DNA of 64,000 nucleotides from Paraburkholderia sp. LEh10 (GCF_017814945.1 NZ_JAGIPX010000048.1:1-64000); one strand, 5' to 3'; shown: positions 48,624 to 58,617, numbered from the stretch's first letter. A program made the numbers and translations. The notes: generated from the letters alone by a model not told the origin.

Positions 48624-51014
48624 TCAGTGTCCTTTGAACAGGTTCATGATGTCCTGCTTCTCCTGTTCACCGACCTGTGCCGGCGCGCCGCTCGCTCCGT
48701 TCGCGTCCGGCGGTGGCAACGTGACGCCGACTGTCGAAATAAAGCCATTGCCCGGCGTGAAATCGTCGAAGTACAACTCATCGCCGATCGACACGACGTC
48801 TTCCGGCATCGGCATCTTGTACTCGGGCACGCCTTTCAGCGAGCGTCCCATGTAGTCGATCCACACAGGAAGCGCGAGGCCGCCGCCCGTCTCCTTGTCG
48901 CCAAGGCTGCGCGGGTTGTCGTAGCCCAGCCAGGCGATTGCGCAGAGCGTGTGCTGATAGCCGGCGAACCAGGCGTCGCGCGAATCGTTGGTGGTGCCCG
49001 TCTTGCCCGCGAGGTCGGTACGCTTCAACACGTTCGACTTCGCGCCCGTGCCGCGTTGCGCGACGCTCGTCAGCAGGCTGTTCATCACGTACGCGTTGCG
49101 CGGATCGATCGCGTGCGGCGCGTTGCGGCCCGCGACGAGCGGGTCCGCATGCGCGACGACCATCCCGCGCTGATCGGTGACTTCCGCGATCAGATACGGA
49201 TTGACGCGATAGCCGCCGTTGGCGAACACCGCATAGCCGGCCGCCATCTGCAGTGGCGTGACGAGCCCCGCGCCGAGCGCCATCGGCAGATAGGCGGGGT
49301 GGCGCTCCGCATCGAAGCCAAAGCGCGTGATGTACTGCTGCGCGTACTTCGTGCCGATGTGGTTCAGGATCCGGATCGACACGAGGTTCTTCGACTTCTG
49401 CAGCGCGGTCCGCATGGTCATCGGACCGTCGAAGCCGCCGCCGTAGTTCTTCGGCTCCCACGCCTGGCCGCCCGTTTCGGCGGCGCTGAAAAAGAGCGGC
49501 GCGTCGTTGATGACGGTTGCCGGGCCAAGGCCTTTTTCCAGCGACGCCGAGTAGATGAACGGCTTGAAGCTCGAGCCCGGCTGACGCCACGCCTGGGTCA
49601 CGTGGTTGAACTTGTTCTTGTTGAAGTCGAAGCCGCCGACGAGCGCCCGAATCGCGCCGTCTTGCGGCACGACGGAGACGAACGCGCCTTCGATCTGCGG
49701 CAATTGCGTAATCGACCAGTTGCCGTCGTCATTCTTCACGATACGGATGATGGCGCCGGGCCGTACGCGCTGGTTCGGCTGCGCGCGCGCGCTCAACGCA
49801 AACGACGCGTAGCGCAGTCCGTCGCCCTGAATCGTCACGACGTTGCCGTCGATGAGCGTCGCCTGAACCTGCTTCGGACTGGCCGCCGTCACGACAGCCG
49901 CAATGATCTCGCCGTTGTCGGGGTGTTCGAGCAGCGCGTCGTCGATGGCCTGTTCGCGTTCGTCGGCATCGGCGGGCAGATCGATGAACGCTTCCGGCCC
50001 GCGATAGCCGTGACGCCGCTCATAGTCCATCAAGCCCTTGCGCAGCGCGTGATAAGCGGCGTCCTGATCGGCGGAATCGATGGTCGTCACGACGTTCAGG
50101 CCGCGCGTGTACGCCTCTTCGCGATACTGCGCGTACATCATCTGCCGCACCATTTCCGCGACATATTCCGCGTGCACGCTGAACTCCTTGCCCGCGCCCT
50201 TGACGATCAGCGGCTGTCGGCTTGCCGTCTCGTACTGGTCCTGCGTGATGTAGCCGAGTTCCAGCATGCGCTGGAGGATGTATTCCTGGCGGACTTTCGC
50301 GCGCTTCGGGTTGACGACGGGGTTATAGGCGGAAGGCGCCTTCGGCAGGCCGGCCAGCATCGCGCATTCCGCCAGCGACAGATCCTTCAGGTCCTTGCCA
50401 AAGTACACGCGCGCGGCGCTCGCGAAGCCGTACGCGCGCTGGCCGAGATAGATCTGATTCATGTACACCTCGAGAATCTGATCTTTGGTCAGCTTCGATT
50501 CGATCTTGTACGCGAGCAGCATCTCGTAGATCTTGCGCGTGTAAGTCTTCTCGCTGGAAAGGAAGAAGTTGCGCGCGACCTGCATCGTGATCGTGCTCGC
50601 TCCCTGTGTCGCGTGGCCGTTCGTGAGCGCCACGACGCCCGCGCGCACGATGCCCGTCAGGTCGACACCGCCGTGATCGTAGAAGCGCGCGTCCTCGATT
50701 GCGAGCACAGCTTTCTTAAGATTGTCCGGCACGTCGCGCATATGCACGATGTCGCGCCGCTCTTCGCCGAATTCGCCGATCAGCACGTGATCTGCCGTGT
50801 AGATGCGCAGCGGCACCTTCGGGCGATAGTCGGTGAGCGCGTCGAGCGACGGCAGATTGGGCGTCGCGACGACCAGCGCATAACCCAGCACGAGCACCGC
50901 GCAGACGATGCCGGCAAGGATCAGCCCGAAGAAGCCCAGGATGATCTTGAGCCAGAGAGGACGCTTGCGCTTCTGCGGTGCCGGAGGCGGAGACGTAGGA
51001 GTCGTGGATTGCAT
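48624..51014 (-). CDS. mrcA: penicillin-binding protein 1A
   Basis: PBP1A, 796 residues, is a bifunctional class A peptidoglycan synthase. A cytoplasmic Pro/Lys-rich tail and one membrane anchor (about 22-47) precede the glycosyltransferase domain (EDARFYDHGGVDLTGI with its catalytic Glu, near 105). The transpeptidase follows, with SSFK in QPGSSFKPFIYSASLE near residue 480 and KTGTTND near 670. The OB-like insert typical of PBP1A lies between. It is divergent from pilM, as in many gamma- and betaproteobacteria. Confidence 0.95.
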   Translation of the reverse strand: MQSTTPTSPPPAPQKRKRPLWLKIILGFFGLILAGIVCAVLVLGYALVVATPNLPSLDALTDYRPKVPLRIYTADHVLIGEFGEERRDIVHMRDVPDNLKKAVLAIEDARFYDHGGVDLTGIVRAGVVALTNGHATQGASTITMQVARNFFLSSEKTYTRKIYEMLLAYKIESKLTKDQILEVYMNQIYLGQRAYGFASAARVYFGKDLKDLSLAECAMLAGLPKAPSAYNPVVNPKRAKVRQEYILQRMLELGYITQDQYETASRQPLIVKGAGKEFSVHAEYVAEMVRQMMYAQYREEAYTRGLNVVTTIDSADQDAAYHALRKGLMDYERRHGYRGPEAFIDLPADADEREQAIDDALLEHPDNGEIIAAVVTAASPKQVQATLIDGNVVTIQGDGLRYASFALSARAQPNQRVRPGAIIRIVKNDDGNWSITQLPQIEGAFVSVVPQDGAIRALVGGFDFNKNKFNHVTQAWRQPGSSFKPFIYSASLEKGLGPATVINDAPLFFSAAETGGQAWEPKNYGGGFDGPMTMRTALQKSKNLVSIRILNHIGTKYAQQYITRFGFDAERHPAYLPMALGAGLVTPLQMAAGYAVFANGGYRVNPYLIAEVTDQRGMVVAHADPLVAGRNAPHAIDPRNAYVMNSLLTSVAQRGTGAKSNVLKRTDLAGKTGTTNDSRDAWFAGYQHTLCAIAWLGYDNPRSLGDKETGGGLALPVWIDYMGRSLKGVPEYKMPMPEDVVSIGDELYFDDFTPGNGFISTVGVTLPPPDANGASGAPAQVGEQEKQDIMNLFKGH

Positions 51015-51260
51015 ATGAACACCAAAAAACGGTCCCGCGATTATAGCCGCCCGATCTGACAGCTTTCGGCGTGCTTACGGCCACGGGAACCGCACGACTA
51101 TGAGAACACTGTAGTTCCTTTGATTGTCGCCGGATATCGCTTGGCCGGCCATTAGCCATTCGGCCGAATTTCGCGCGCGCGCCGCGCTGCGCAGAATTCC
51201 TTCCGTTGCCCGCGTCGTACCGCGGGTCTTCAGTTTCGGTTGATACCTGAGGGGGAAGGA

Positions 51261-52220
51261 ATGGCCTTGAAAAACTCGTTACGGTTGGCGATGCGGCGGC
51301 GGGCAGTCGGCATCGACATAGGCGCGCGGTCGGTCAGGATCATGGTGCTGAGCGGCAGCGCGCGAAGGATGGGCCACGTGCGCATCGAAGGCATCGCGTC
51401 CGGGCCGCTCGCACCCGGTGCAATGGCCGGCGCGGAAATCGTCGACGGGCAGGCGGTGGCGCGGGCGCTGTCCGAGGTGTTCGGCAATGTGCCGCAGCAA
51501 TGCCTGTCGGCGGCGTTGTGTTGTGCGATGGCGATTCCCGGTTCGGCGACGTTCACGACGCATCTGTCCGTCGAGCACGTGGACGGTTCACACCGGCGGC
51601 AGGCATCGCTCGAACCGGCTGTGGTGATGGAAGCCGAGCGGATCGCGGGTCTCGAACGTCATGCGCTGGCCATCGACTGGTATCTCGAAGACACGCCGCC
51701 GCGTATCGGCGCAATGGCTATCGCCGCAACGGCGCGCGAGCATCTCGAAGCGCGCATCGGATGCGCGGCGATGGCGGGCATCACACTGACCACCGTCGAT
51801 GTCGAGCCGCACGCGGCGTTGCGCGCGTTGCGCCACGCGGCCAGGTTCGAGCTCGAATTGCACGAACCGTATGTCGCCATCTGGATCGGCAGCGACGGCG
51901 TGTACGGCTGGCGCATCGAGGGCGAGACGATCGCGCAGGAGATCCGCTACCCGTCGCCGGAATACACATGCGTGGCCGATGCGTTGCGCGATCTCGCGGA
52001 CGACAGCTTCAATGTGTGCGCGCTGGTGGGTGGCGAGATCGAACTGCTCGAAGGCGTCTGCTTTTCGCTCGCCGACATCGGCGATGTACTGGGCTGCACC
52101 GTGCTGCCGTTCGACTGTTCGTCGTTGAGCGACGGCGACGTGATCCCGCCGTCCGATCTTTTGCATGACCCGTCGTTCGCGGTCGCTTTCGGGCTGGCGC
52201 TGCGCGGGCTGGCGCAATGA
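51261..52220 (+). CDS. pilM: type IV pilus inner-membrane platform protein PilM-like
   Basis: A 319-residue actin-fold protein of the PilM/HofM group. The phosphate-1 motif is AVGIDIGARSVRIMVLSG near residues 15-32. PilM is a cytoplasmic ring protein that binds the N-terminus of PilN and links the alignment complex to the motor. It is divergent and somewhat shorter than the usual 350 residues. ATG 51261 follows GGGGAAGG. Its stop overlaps the pilN ATG (ATGA). Confidence 0.8.
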   Translation: MALKNSLRLAMRRRAVGIDIGARSVRIMVLSGSARRMGHVRIEGIASGPLAPGAMAGAEIVDGQAVARALSEVFGNVPQQCLSAALCCAMAIPGSATFTTHLSVEHVDGSHRRQASLEPAVVMEAERIAGLERHALAIDWYLEDTPPRIGAMAIAATAREHLEARIGCAAMAGITLTTVDVEPHAALRALRHAARFELELHEPYVAIWIGSDGVYGWRIEGETIAQEIRYPSPEYTCVADALRDLADDSFNVCALVGGEIELLEGVCFSLADIGDVLGCTVLPFDCSSLSDGDVIPPSDLLHDPSFAVAFGLALRGLAQ

Positions 52221-52843
52221 CGGCGGCCCGAACGGGAATGCGGGGCTTCAATCTGCTGCCGCATCGACAGCGCGACGCGCGACTTGCGCGCCGGCGCCGC
52301 TACGCCGAATGGGCGGGCGCGGCGCTTTGCGGATGCATTGGCGTGTCGATGCTGATGGGATGGCAGGCGATCGAACGGACGCGTGTCGACCGGCAGCGTG
52401 AATCGATTGAGCGACGGCTCGCGACGCTAGCGCCGCCGCTTGCGGAACATGCACGCCTTATCAGCGAAGCGCGCAGCGAACGCCTGCAAAACCAGCGCGC
52501 AATGACGCTCGCCGAGCCGCTCGTGCATCTGCTCGATCTGCTCGATGCGTTGAGTGAGGAGCCATCCGGGGCCGTGTTCCTCCGGCAAATGCGGCATCGG
52601 GAGCGCCACACGGAATTGCTCGCTGTGTCGGCGGATCACGCGGCGTCGGCGGCGTGGGTCAACCGGCTTGCCACGTTGAGAGGCGTGACGGATTCGGACC
52701 TGAGCGATCTGCGGCGCGCGGCGAACGCAGCCGATTCGCAGGATGCGATTGAAATCACCGCGCATCTGAAATGGGACGGGCCACCACCGGAAAAGCCTAA
52801 GGCGTCCGTTGCGGCTCATCAGAAAACAGGAGGTGAGAAATGA
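52217..52843 (+). CDS. pilN: type IV pilus alignment protein PilN-like
   Basis: A 208-residue bitopic membrane protein. It begins with the PilN-type segment GFNLLPHRQ (residues 10-18), which binds PilM, then one membrane helix (about 28-47), a coiled-coil stretch (about 52-95) and a small ferredoxin-like periplasmic domain. The Lys/Pro-rich tail is unremarkable. It overlaps pilM and the next gene by four bases each, so the genes are coupled. Confidence 0.78.
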   Translation: MTAARTGMRGFNLLPHRQRDARLARRRRYAEWAGAALCGCIGVSMLMGWQAIERTRVDRQRESIERRLATLAPPLAEHARLISEARSERLQNQRAMTLAEPLVHLLDLLDALSEEPSGAVFLRQMRHRERHTELLAVSADHAASAAWVNRLATLRGVTDSDLSDLRRAANAADSQDAIEITAHLKWDGPPPEKPKASVAAHQKTGGEK

Positions 52844-53739
52844 ACATAACGATTGCCGGGCGCATCGGCGCGCCGACTGCGGGTGAGAGTCTGGGAATTT
52901 TGGCGCGCAGGTTCGTCGAACGTCTGCGCGTGCCACCCGAAGCGTGGAGCGTGCGGCGACGCTGGATCGCGGCGTTGTCGATCGCTGTCGCCACGTTTGC
53001 GTTCGGTGCGAACGCGTGGCTGGCGGCGGACATGAGCGGCGTGCAGGCGGGCAGTGAAGCGTTGTCGGCCGTGCAACGCAAATTGAGCGAAGCCGAACGC
53101 GCCGTCGCGCAACTGCCCGCGTTGCGTCGCGCGGCGCCCGTCGAGCATGTGCCGGCAAGCTGGAGCTCGGCCGACGACGTACGGGTGATCTCGCAACTGG
53201 CGGCGAACCATGACGTGGCGCTGCTCGGCATCGAACCGGGCAGTATGACGGGAGCCGGGCTCGACGCGATGCGCGTGCTGCATGTGACGGCACAGGCCGA
53301 CTTCGATCACGTTGGCGATTTTTTCGAAGCGCTCGCGAGTTTGCCCGTGCTCGTCGTGCCCGAGGAGGTGACGTTGAAACGCCAGGGCGCGTCATTGGCG
53401 ATCAGCGCGACGCTGCGGTCGTTCAGCGCGATACATCCGGTACGGAATGCCGCCCTTCCATCTGCGCGCAACGATCCGGATGCATTCGATCCTGACGAAG
53501 AGATCATGTTTTACGATCCCTTCCTGCCGGCTACGCTCGCGCCCGCCTTCGATCGCACATCAACGTCGATGCGCTTGGTCGGGCTTCTTGCGGATCATAT
53601 GCGCGGGCTCGCGCTGATCGAAACAGGCGAAGGCGCGGCGATGCTCGAACCCGGACAGCGATGGGGTGATGAGCAGGTCGCGCATATCGACGCAACCGGC
53701 CTTACGCTGGCGAGTCGCGATGCCGCATGCATTCGCTGA
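52840..53739 (+). CDS. pilO: PilO-PilP fusion, type IV pilus alignment subcomplex
   Basis: A 299-residue protein. Residues 1-190 look like PilO: short cytoplasmic part, membrane helix near 45-66, coiled coil (about 75-95) and a ferredoxin-like domain. Residues about 215-299 (FYDPFLPATLAP, then LVGLLADHMRGLALIETGEG and PGQRWGDEQVAHIDATGLTL) resemble the PilP beta-domain that docks on the PilQ secretin. No separate pilP exists here, and the usual PilP lipoprotein signal is absent. The C-terminus would thus be tethered by the PilO helix. Confidence 0.72.
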   Translation: MNITIAGRIGAPTAGESLGILARRFVERLRVPPEAWSVRRRWIAALSIAVATFAFGANAWLAADMSGVQAGSEALSAVQRKLSEAERAVAQLPALRRAAPVEHVPASWSSADDVRVISQLAANHDVALLGIEPGSMTGAGLDAMRVLHVTAQADFDHVGDFFEALASLPVLVVPEEVTLKRQGASLAISATLRSFSAIHPVRNAALPSARNDPDAFDPDEEIMFYDPFLPATLAPAFDRTSTSMRLVGLLADHMRGLALIETGEGAAMLEPGQRWGDEQVAHIDATGLTLASRDAACIR

Positions 53740-53758
53740 CGCTTGCGGAGGCTGTCGA

Positions 53759-55351
53759 ATGATCCGCTTGCACAGCATACGGTGGTTGTTCGCCTGCCTG
53801 TCGTTCGTCGCGCTGGCGGCGCGCGCGTCGTTGCCGCCGCTTCCCGCGCACATGCCGCTCGATGACGCGATCACGCCTGCCGGCATGCCGCCGCTGCCAC
53901 GCGCAATCACGACGGACGTAGCCAATCCCTTCACGCCGGACGCAACTAACGCTGTTGCAGCATCGGCTGGCGAACCGGCGTCGCCGGACGCGGCTCAGCA
54001 GCCTTCTGCCGCACGTGACGAAGCTGAATCCAGGCGTCAACCGAAAAGCGACGTGCAAGCGCAGCCGGATGCACTCGAAGGTCCGCCCATACCGCTCGCG
54101 CCCGCGGCGCGCCTGAGCACGAGCGCGTCCACCGTGCCTGCTGGCGAGAAGCCCATCACGCTGCATTTCCAGCACGCCGAACTGGGCGCCGTGCTCGGCG
54201 CATTCGCGCGTTTCACCGGGCTGAACATCGTCGCCAGCGATAAGGCGCGCGGCACGGTCACGCTGCATCTGGCTAATGTCCCCTGGCGCGCCGCGTTCGA
54301 CACCCTGCTCGACGTCAACGGTCTCGCAATGGAACAGCGCGGCAATGTGATCTGGGTCGCGCCGCTCTCCGAACTGGCCGCGCGCGAGCGCCAGCGTTTC
54401 GAAGCGCACGCGCGCGCCGCCGAGCTCGAGCCGCTCGCGAGCCGCACGTTCGAACTGCACTACGCACACGCCGAGGAACTGCGCAAGCTGCTGACGGCGT
54501 CGGGCAATCAGCGCGTGCTGTCCAAACGCGGCGCGGCCATGGCCGATCCGCGCACCAATCTGCTGTTCGTCACTGATCTCGAAGCGCGGCTCGCGCAGAT
54601 CGCGGAGCTGGTCGCGTCGCTCGACCGGCCGACGCGTCAGGTGCTGATCGAGGCGCGGATCGTCGAAGCGGAAAAGGGCTTTTCGCGCAATCTCGGGGTC
54701 AAGCTGTCGATGGCGGCCACCAGCGAAGACGGCAAGGGGATGGGTGTCGTCGGCGGCAAGGACGGCGCGATCTTCGATCTGTCGGCGCGCCCGATTTCCG
54801 GTTTCGACGCGGCAACGGCAGGCCTGACGCTGTTCGCGGCGCGGGCGACGCGGCTCCTGAACATCGAGCTGAGCGCGCTCGAAGCAGACGGGCGCGGACA
54901 GATCGTGTCGAGCCCGCGCGTCGTGACGGCGGACCGCATGAAGGCGGTGGTCGAGCAGGGCACGGAGCTGCCGTATCAGGCGAAAGTCGGGCAAGGCGTG
55001 TCGGGCGTGCAGTTTCGCCGCGCCAGCCTCAAACTGGAGGTCGAGCCGCAAATCACGCCCGACGGCCGGGTCGTGCTGGATCTCGACGTCGCGAAGGACA
55101 GTGTCGGCGAGCAGACGGCGGCGGGGCCCGCGATCAACACCAAGCACGTGCAGACGCGCGTCGAGGTGGAGGACGGCGGAACGGTGTCCATAGGCGGAAT
55201 CTACGAGGCCGACGAACGCGATGATGTGACGCGGGTGCCGCTCCTGGGCAAAATACCGCTTCTGGGCGCATTTTTTCGTCATCGCGCCCGTCGCGATCTG
55301 ACCAGCGAACTCGTCGTCTTCATCACGCCGAGGGTTGTGCAGACAAATTGA
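53759..55351 (+). CDS. pilQ: type IV pilus/competence secretin PilQ (HofQ-like)
   Basis: An outer-membrane secretin of 530 residues. The start at 53759 (MIRLHSIRW) has GGAG eight bases upstream. A signal peptide (to about 24) is followed by an Ala/Pro-rich linker (about 25-125), an STN-type domain (LHFQHAELGAVLGAFARFTGLNIV), an N1 domain (RTFELHYAHAEELRKLL) and the secretin barrel (about 300-530, with VPLLGKIPLLGAFFR and ELVVFITPRVV). AMIN domains of large PilQ proteins are absent. It is the last pil gene before aroK. Confidence 0.88.
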   Translation: MIRLHSIRWLFACLSFVALAARASLPPLPAHMPLDDAITPAGMPPLPRAITTDVANPFTPDATNAVAASAGEPASPDAAQQPSAARDEAESRRQPKSDVQAQPDALEGPPIPLAPAARLSTSASTVPAGEKPITLHFQHAELGAVLGAFARFTGLNIVASDKARGTVTLHLANVPWRAAFDTLLDVNGLAMEQRGNVIWVAPLSELAARERQRFEAHARAAELEPLASRTFELHYAHAEELRKLLTASGNQRVLSKRGAAMADPRTNLLFVTDLEARLAQIAELVASLDRPTRQVLIEARIVEAEKGFSRNLGVKLSMAATSEDGKGMGVVGGKDGAIFDLSARPISGFDAATAGLTLFAARATRLLNIELSALEADGRGQIVSSPRVVTADRMKAVVEQGTELPYQAKVGQGVSGVQFRRASLKLEVEPQITPDGRVVLDLDVAKDSVGEQTAAGPAINTKHVQTRVEVEDGGTVSIGGIYEADERDDVTRVPLLGKIPLLGAFFRHRARRDLTSELVVFITPRVVQTN

Positions 55352-55488
55352 CGGATCGCTGGCGAAGCGCCACGGGCGCGGGCCGGAAGCACGGCAGGGC
55401 GCAAGCGCGCCGGCCGTCAGGCTCGACAAGGCAGGCGCTTTGCCAGTAAGCTGCCGCACGAACTACACCGGATTATCCAGAGGAAAAG

Positions 55489-56040
55489 TTGCAAGCGCAG
55501 GACGCACACGCCAACGTTTTTTTTGTAGGGCTCATGGGGGCAGGCAAGACCACCGTGGGCCGGGCCGTGGCGCGCCGGCTGGATCGCCCGTTCTTCGATT
55601 CCGATCATGAAATCGAGGCGCGCACGGGCGCGCGCATCCCGGTGATCTTCGAACTGGAAGGCGAATCGGGCTTCCGCGACCGCGAAGCGCAGGTGATCGC
55701 CGACCTCACGTGCCGCGAAAACATTGTTCTTGCGACGGGCGGCGGCGCGGTGCTGCGCCCCGAAAACCGCGAGGCGCTGCGCCAGCACGGTATTGTCGTG
55801 TATCTGCGAGCCAACCCGCACGACCTCTGGCTGCGAACGCGCCGCGACAAGAACCGGCCGCTTTTGCAGACGGAGGACCCGAAAGGGCGCCTCGAAGCGC
55901 TCTATGAGATCCGCGATCCCCTCTACCGCGAATGCGCCGATTTCGTCATCGAAACGGGCCGTCCATCCGTCAACGGGCTCGTCAACATGGTGCTGATGCA
56001 GCTCGAGATGGCCGGCGTCGCCAAGCCTCCTGCGTCATAA
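55489..56040 (+). CDS. aroK: shikimate kinase
   Basis: AroK, 183 residues, phosphorylates shikimate at O3 in the aromatic amino acid pathway. The TTG start at 55489 follows GAGG by six bases and no ATG fits before the P-loop. Walker A is GLMGAGKTT near residues 14-22. The shikimate-binding DSDHEIE, GGGAVLRPENR and the lid RDKNRPLLQ are intact. It lies between pilQ and aroB, the widely conserved order. Confidence 0.94.
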   Translation: MQAQDAHANVFFVGLMGAGKTTVGRAVARRLDRPFFDSDHEIEARTGARIPVIFELEGESGFRDREAQVIADLTCRENIVLATGGGAVLRPENREALRQHGIVVYLRANPHDLWLRTRRDKNRPLLQTEDPKGRLEALYEIRDPLYRECADFVIETGRPSVNGLVNMVLMQLEMAGVAKPPAS

Positions 56041-56047
56041 TGACAAG

Positions 56048-57139
56048 ATGACTTCCATGATTACCGTCAACGTCGAACTCGGCGAGCGCGCCTATCCCAT
56101 CCAAATTGGCGCCGATCTGATCGGCCAGACCGAGCTGTTCGCGCCGCATATCCGTGGCGCGTCGGTGACCATCGTCACGAACAGCACTGTCGATCCCCTG
56201 TACGGCAACACCTTGCGCGCGGCGCTCGCGCCGCTCGGCAAGGACGTGACGACAGTCGTGCTGCCAGACGGCGAAGCGCATAAGAACTGGGAAACGCTGA
56301 ACCTGATTTTCGACGCGCTGCTCGGCGCGCGGGCCGATCGCAAGACCACGCTGATCGCGCTCGGCGGCGGTGTGATCGGCGACATGACGGGCTTTGCGGC
56401 CGCCTGTTACATGCGCGGCGTGCCGTTCATCCAGGTGCCGACCACGTTGCTGTCGCAGGTGGATTCGTCGGTGGGCGGCAAGACGGGCATCAATCATCCG
56501 CTCGGCAAGAACATGATCGGCGCGTTCTACCAGCCGCAGGCGGTGATCGCCGACATCGGCGCGCTACGCACGCTGCCCGCGCGCGAACTGGCTGCGGGGC
56601 TCGCCGAAGTCATCAAGACGGGCGCGATCGCCGACGCGAATTTCTTCGAGTGGATCGAAGCGAACGTCGAAGCACTCAACCGCTGCGAGCCGCAAGCGCT
56701 TGCGGAGGCGGTCAAGCGGTCATGCGAGATCAAGGCATCCGTCGTGGCGGCGGATGAACGCGAAGGCGGTCTGCGCGCGATCCTCAATTTCGGTCACACG
56801 TTCGGACACGCGATCGAAGCGGGCCTCGGCTATGGCGAGTGGCTGCACGGCGAAGCAGTGGGCTGCGGAATGGTGATGGCGGCCGATCTCTCCGTGCGTC
56901 TCGGTCATCTGGATGAAGCCGCGCGCGCGCGGCTCGTCGCCGTCATCAAGGCCGCGCATCTGCCGACGCAGGCGCCCATGCTAGGTGCATCGCGCTATGT
57001 CGATCTGATGCGCGTCGACAAGAAGGCCGAGGCGGGAGAGATCAAGTTCATCCTGCTGAAGCGTTTCGGCGACACACTGATCACCCGCGCGCCCGACGAC
57101 GCAGTGGTCAAAACACTCGACGCGAGCGTCGGCACCTGA
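56048..57139 (+). CDS. aroB: 3-dehydroquinate synthase
   Basis: AroB, 363 residues, converts DAHP to 3-dehydroquinate using NAD+ and a divalent metal. GGGVIGDMTGFAAACYMRG (about 99-117), QVPTTLLSQVDSSVGGKTGIN and the metal histidines in NFGHTFGHAIEAGLGYGEWLHGEAV are complete. An ATG at 56057 (MITVNVELGERAY) is an equally good start; neither has a clear Shine-Dalgarno. It begins 7 bp after aroK. Confidence 0.95.
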   Translation: MTSMITVNVELGERAYPIQIGADLIGQTELFAPHIRGASVTIVTNSTVDPLYGNTLRAALAPLGKDVTTVVLPDGEAHKNWETLNLIFDALLGARADRKTTLIALGGGVIGDMTGFAAACYMRGVPFIQVPTTLLSQVDSSVGGKTGINHPLGKNMIGAFYQPQAVIADIGALRTLPARELAAGLAEVIKTGAIADANFFEWIEANVEALNRCEPQALAEAVKRSCEIKASVVAADEREGGLRAILNFGHTFGHAIEAGLGYGEWLHGEAVGCGMVMAADLSVRLGHLDEAARARLVAVIKAAHLPTQAPMLGASRYVDLMRVDKKAEAGEIKFILLKRFGDTLITRAPDDAVVKTLDASVGT

Positions 57140-57192
57140 GGCGACGCGAACGAGCGAGCAGCGGGGCAGTCGTTCCTGATTCGGAGACATCG

Positions 57193-58410
57193 GTGAGTGA
57201 AATACGCAGCGACAATCTGATCGGATCACTCGACGCCCCGGCGACGCCCACTGCGGGTGCCGCGTCGTTGCCCACCATCGCCGCGCTCGAAGCGCATCTT
57301 GCGCCTTACGCCGCACACTCGTCGCAATCGCGCGGCCGGCGTCACCATGAACCGCCGCCGAGTGCGCGCACCGAGTTCCAGCGCGACCGCGACCGCATCG
57401 TGCATTCCACGGCCTTTCGGCGGCTCGAATACAAGACGCAGGTCTTCGTCAATCACGAGGGTGACCTGTTCCGCACGCGCCTCACGCACAGTCTCGAAGT
57501 CGCGCAGATCGCGCGTTCCGTCGCGCGCAATCTGCGCGTGAACGAGGATCTCGTTGAAGCGATTTCGCTCGCGCACGATCTCGGTCATACGCCATTCGGC
57601 CATGCAGGGCAGGACGCGCTCAACGAATGCATGCGCGACTACGGCGGTTTTGAACACAATCTGCAAAGCCTTGCCGTCGTCGACGACCTCGAAGAGCACT
57701 ACGGCGCATTCGACGGCCTGAATCTGTGCTTCGAAACGCGCGAAGGCATTCTCAAGCACTGCTCGCGCGAAAACGCGCGGCGCCTGGGCGAGCTAGGCGA
57801 GCGTTTTCTGCAAGGCCGGCAACCGTCGATCGAAGCGCAGATCGCGAATCTCGCCGACGAAATCGCGTACAACAATCATGACGTCGACGACGGCCTGCGC
57901 TCGGGTTTGCTCACCATCGATCAACTCGCGCAAGTCGAGCTATGGCGCACGCACTATGACACGGCCCGGCGCGACTATCCGCAGATCGAAGGGCGCAGGC
58001 TGATTCACGAGACGGTGCGGCGGATCATCAACACGCTGATCGTCGATCTGATCGACACGACCTCGCGCAATATCGCGCAGCATGCGCCGCAATCCCTCGA
58101 CGACGTGCGCCGCGCGCCGCCGCTCGTGGCCCACAGCGATGCCATCGCCGCGCAGGCCGCGGCGCTCAAGCGCTTTCTGTTCAACAACCTCTATCGCCAC
58201 TACCGCGTGATGCGCATGGCGAACAAGGCGCGGCGCGTGATCGCCGGATTGTTCGACGCGTTCCTCGACGATCCCCGCCTGCTGCCGCCCAACTATCAGA
58301 CGCCGGACGCGTCTCGACAGCCACGGCTCATTGCGCATTACATCGCGGGCATGACGGACCGTTACGCGTCGAAGGAGTACCAGCGGCTCTTTGTCGTCGA
58401 CGGCAATTGA
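57193..58410 (+). CDS. dgt: deoxyguanosinetriphosphate triphosphohydrolase-like protein
   Basis: An HD-superfamily dNTP triphosphohydrolase, 405 residues, releasing tripolyphosphate from dNTPs. The HD signature is split as RLTHSLEVAQIAR and ISLAHDLGHTPFGHAGQ near residues 92-140, with NHDVDDGLRSG later. The GTG start at 57193 follows CGGAGA. The first about 45 residues are not conserved. It has the usual place after aroB. Confidence 0.93.
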   Translation: MSEIRSDNLIGSLDAPATPTAGAASLPTIAALEAHLAPYAAHSSQSRGRRHHEPPPSARTEFQRDRDRIVHSTAFRRLEYKTQVFVNHEGDLFRTRLTHSLEVAQIARSVARNLRVNEDLVEAISLAHDLGHTPFGHAGQDALNECMRDYGGFEHNLQSLAVVDDLEEHYGAFDGLNLCFETREGILKHCSRENARRLGELGERFLQGRQPSIEAQIANLADEIAYNNHDVDDGLRSGLLTIDQLAQVELWRTHYDTARRDYPQIEGRRLIHETVRRIINTLIVDLIDTTSRNIAQHAPQSLDDVRRAPPLVAHSDAIAAQAAALKRFLFNNLYRHYRVMRMANKARRVIAGLFDAFLDDPRLLPPNYQTPDASRQPRLIAHYIAGMTDRYASKEYQRLFVVDGN

Positions 58411-58617
58411 CGCGCCGATGCGCGGCGCATCCCCTTTCCGGCATGCGCTTGTCGAAGCGCGTTCGTTTGCAAGCCGCGACGGGGCTACCGCACGAGAGCG
58501 TTTGCGCTGTCAAAGGCGGCAGGGCCGGCGCGTGAGCGCGCGCCCGCTCGCCGTCTTCACAGCACCGCTGTTTTCCTGCCGTGCGATGCGCCCGCCGCGC
58601 TGCGGAAATCCGCGCCT

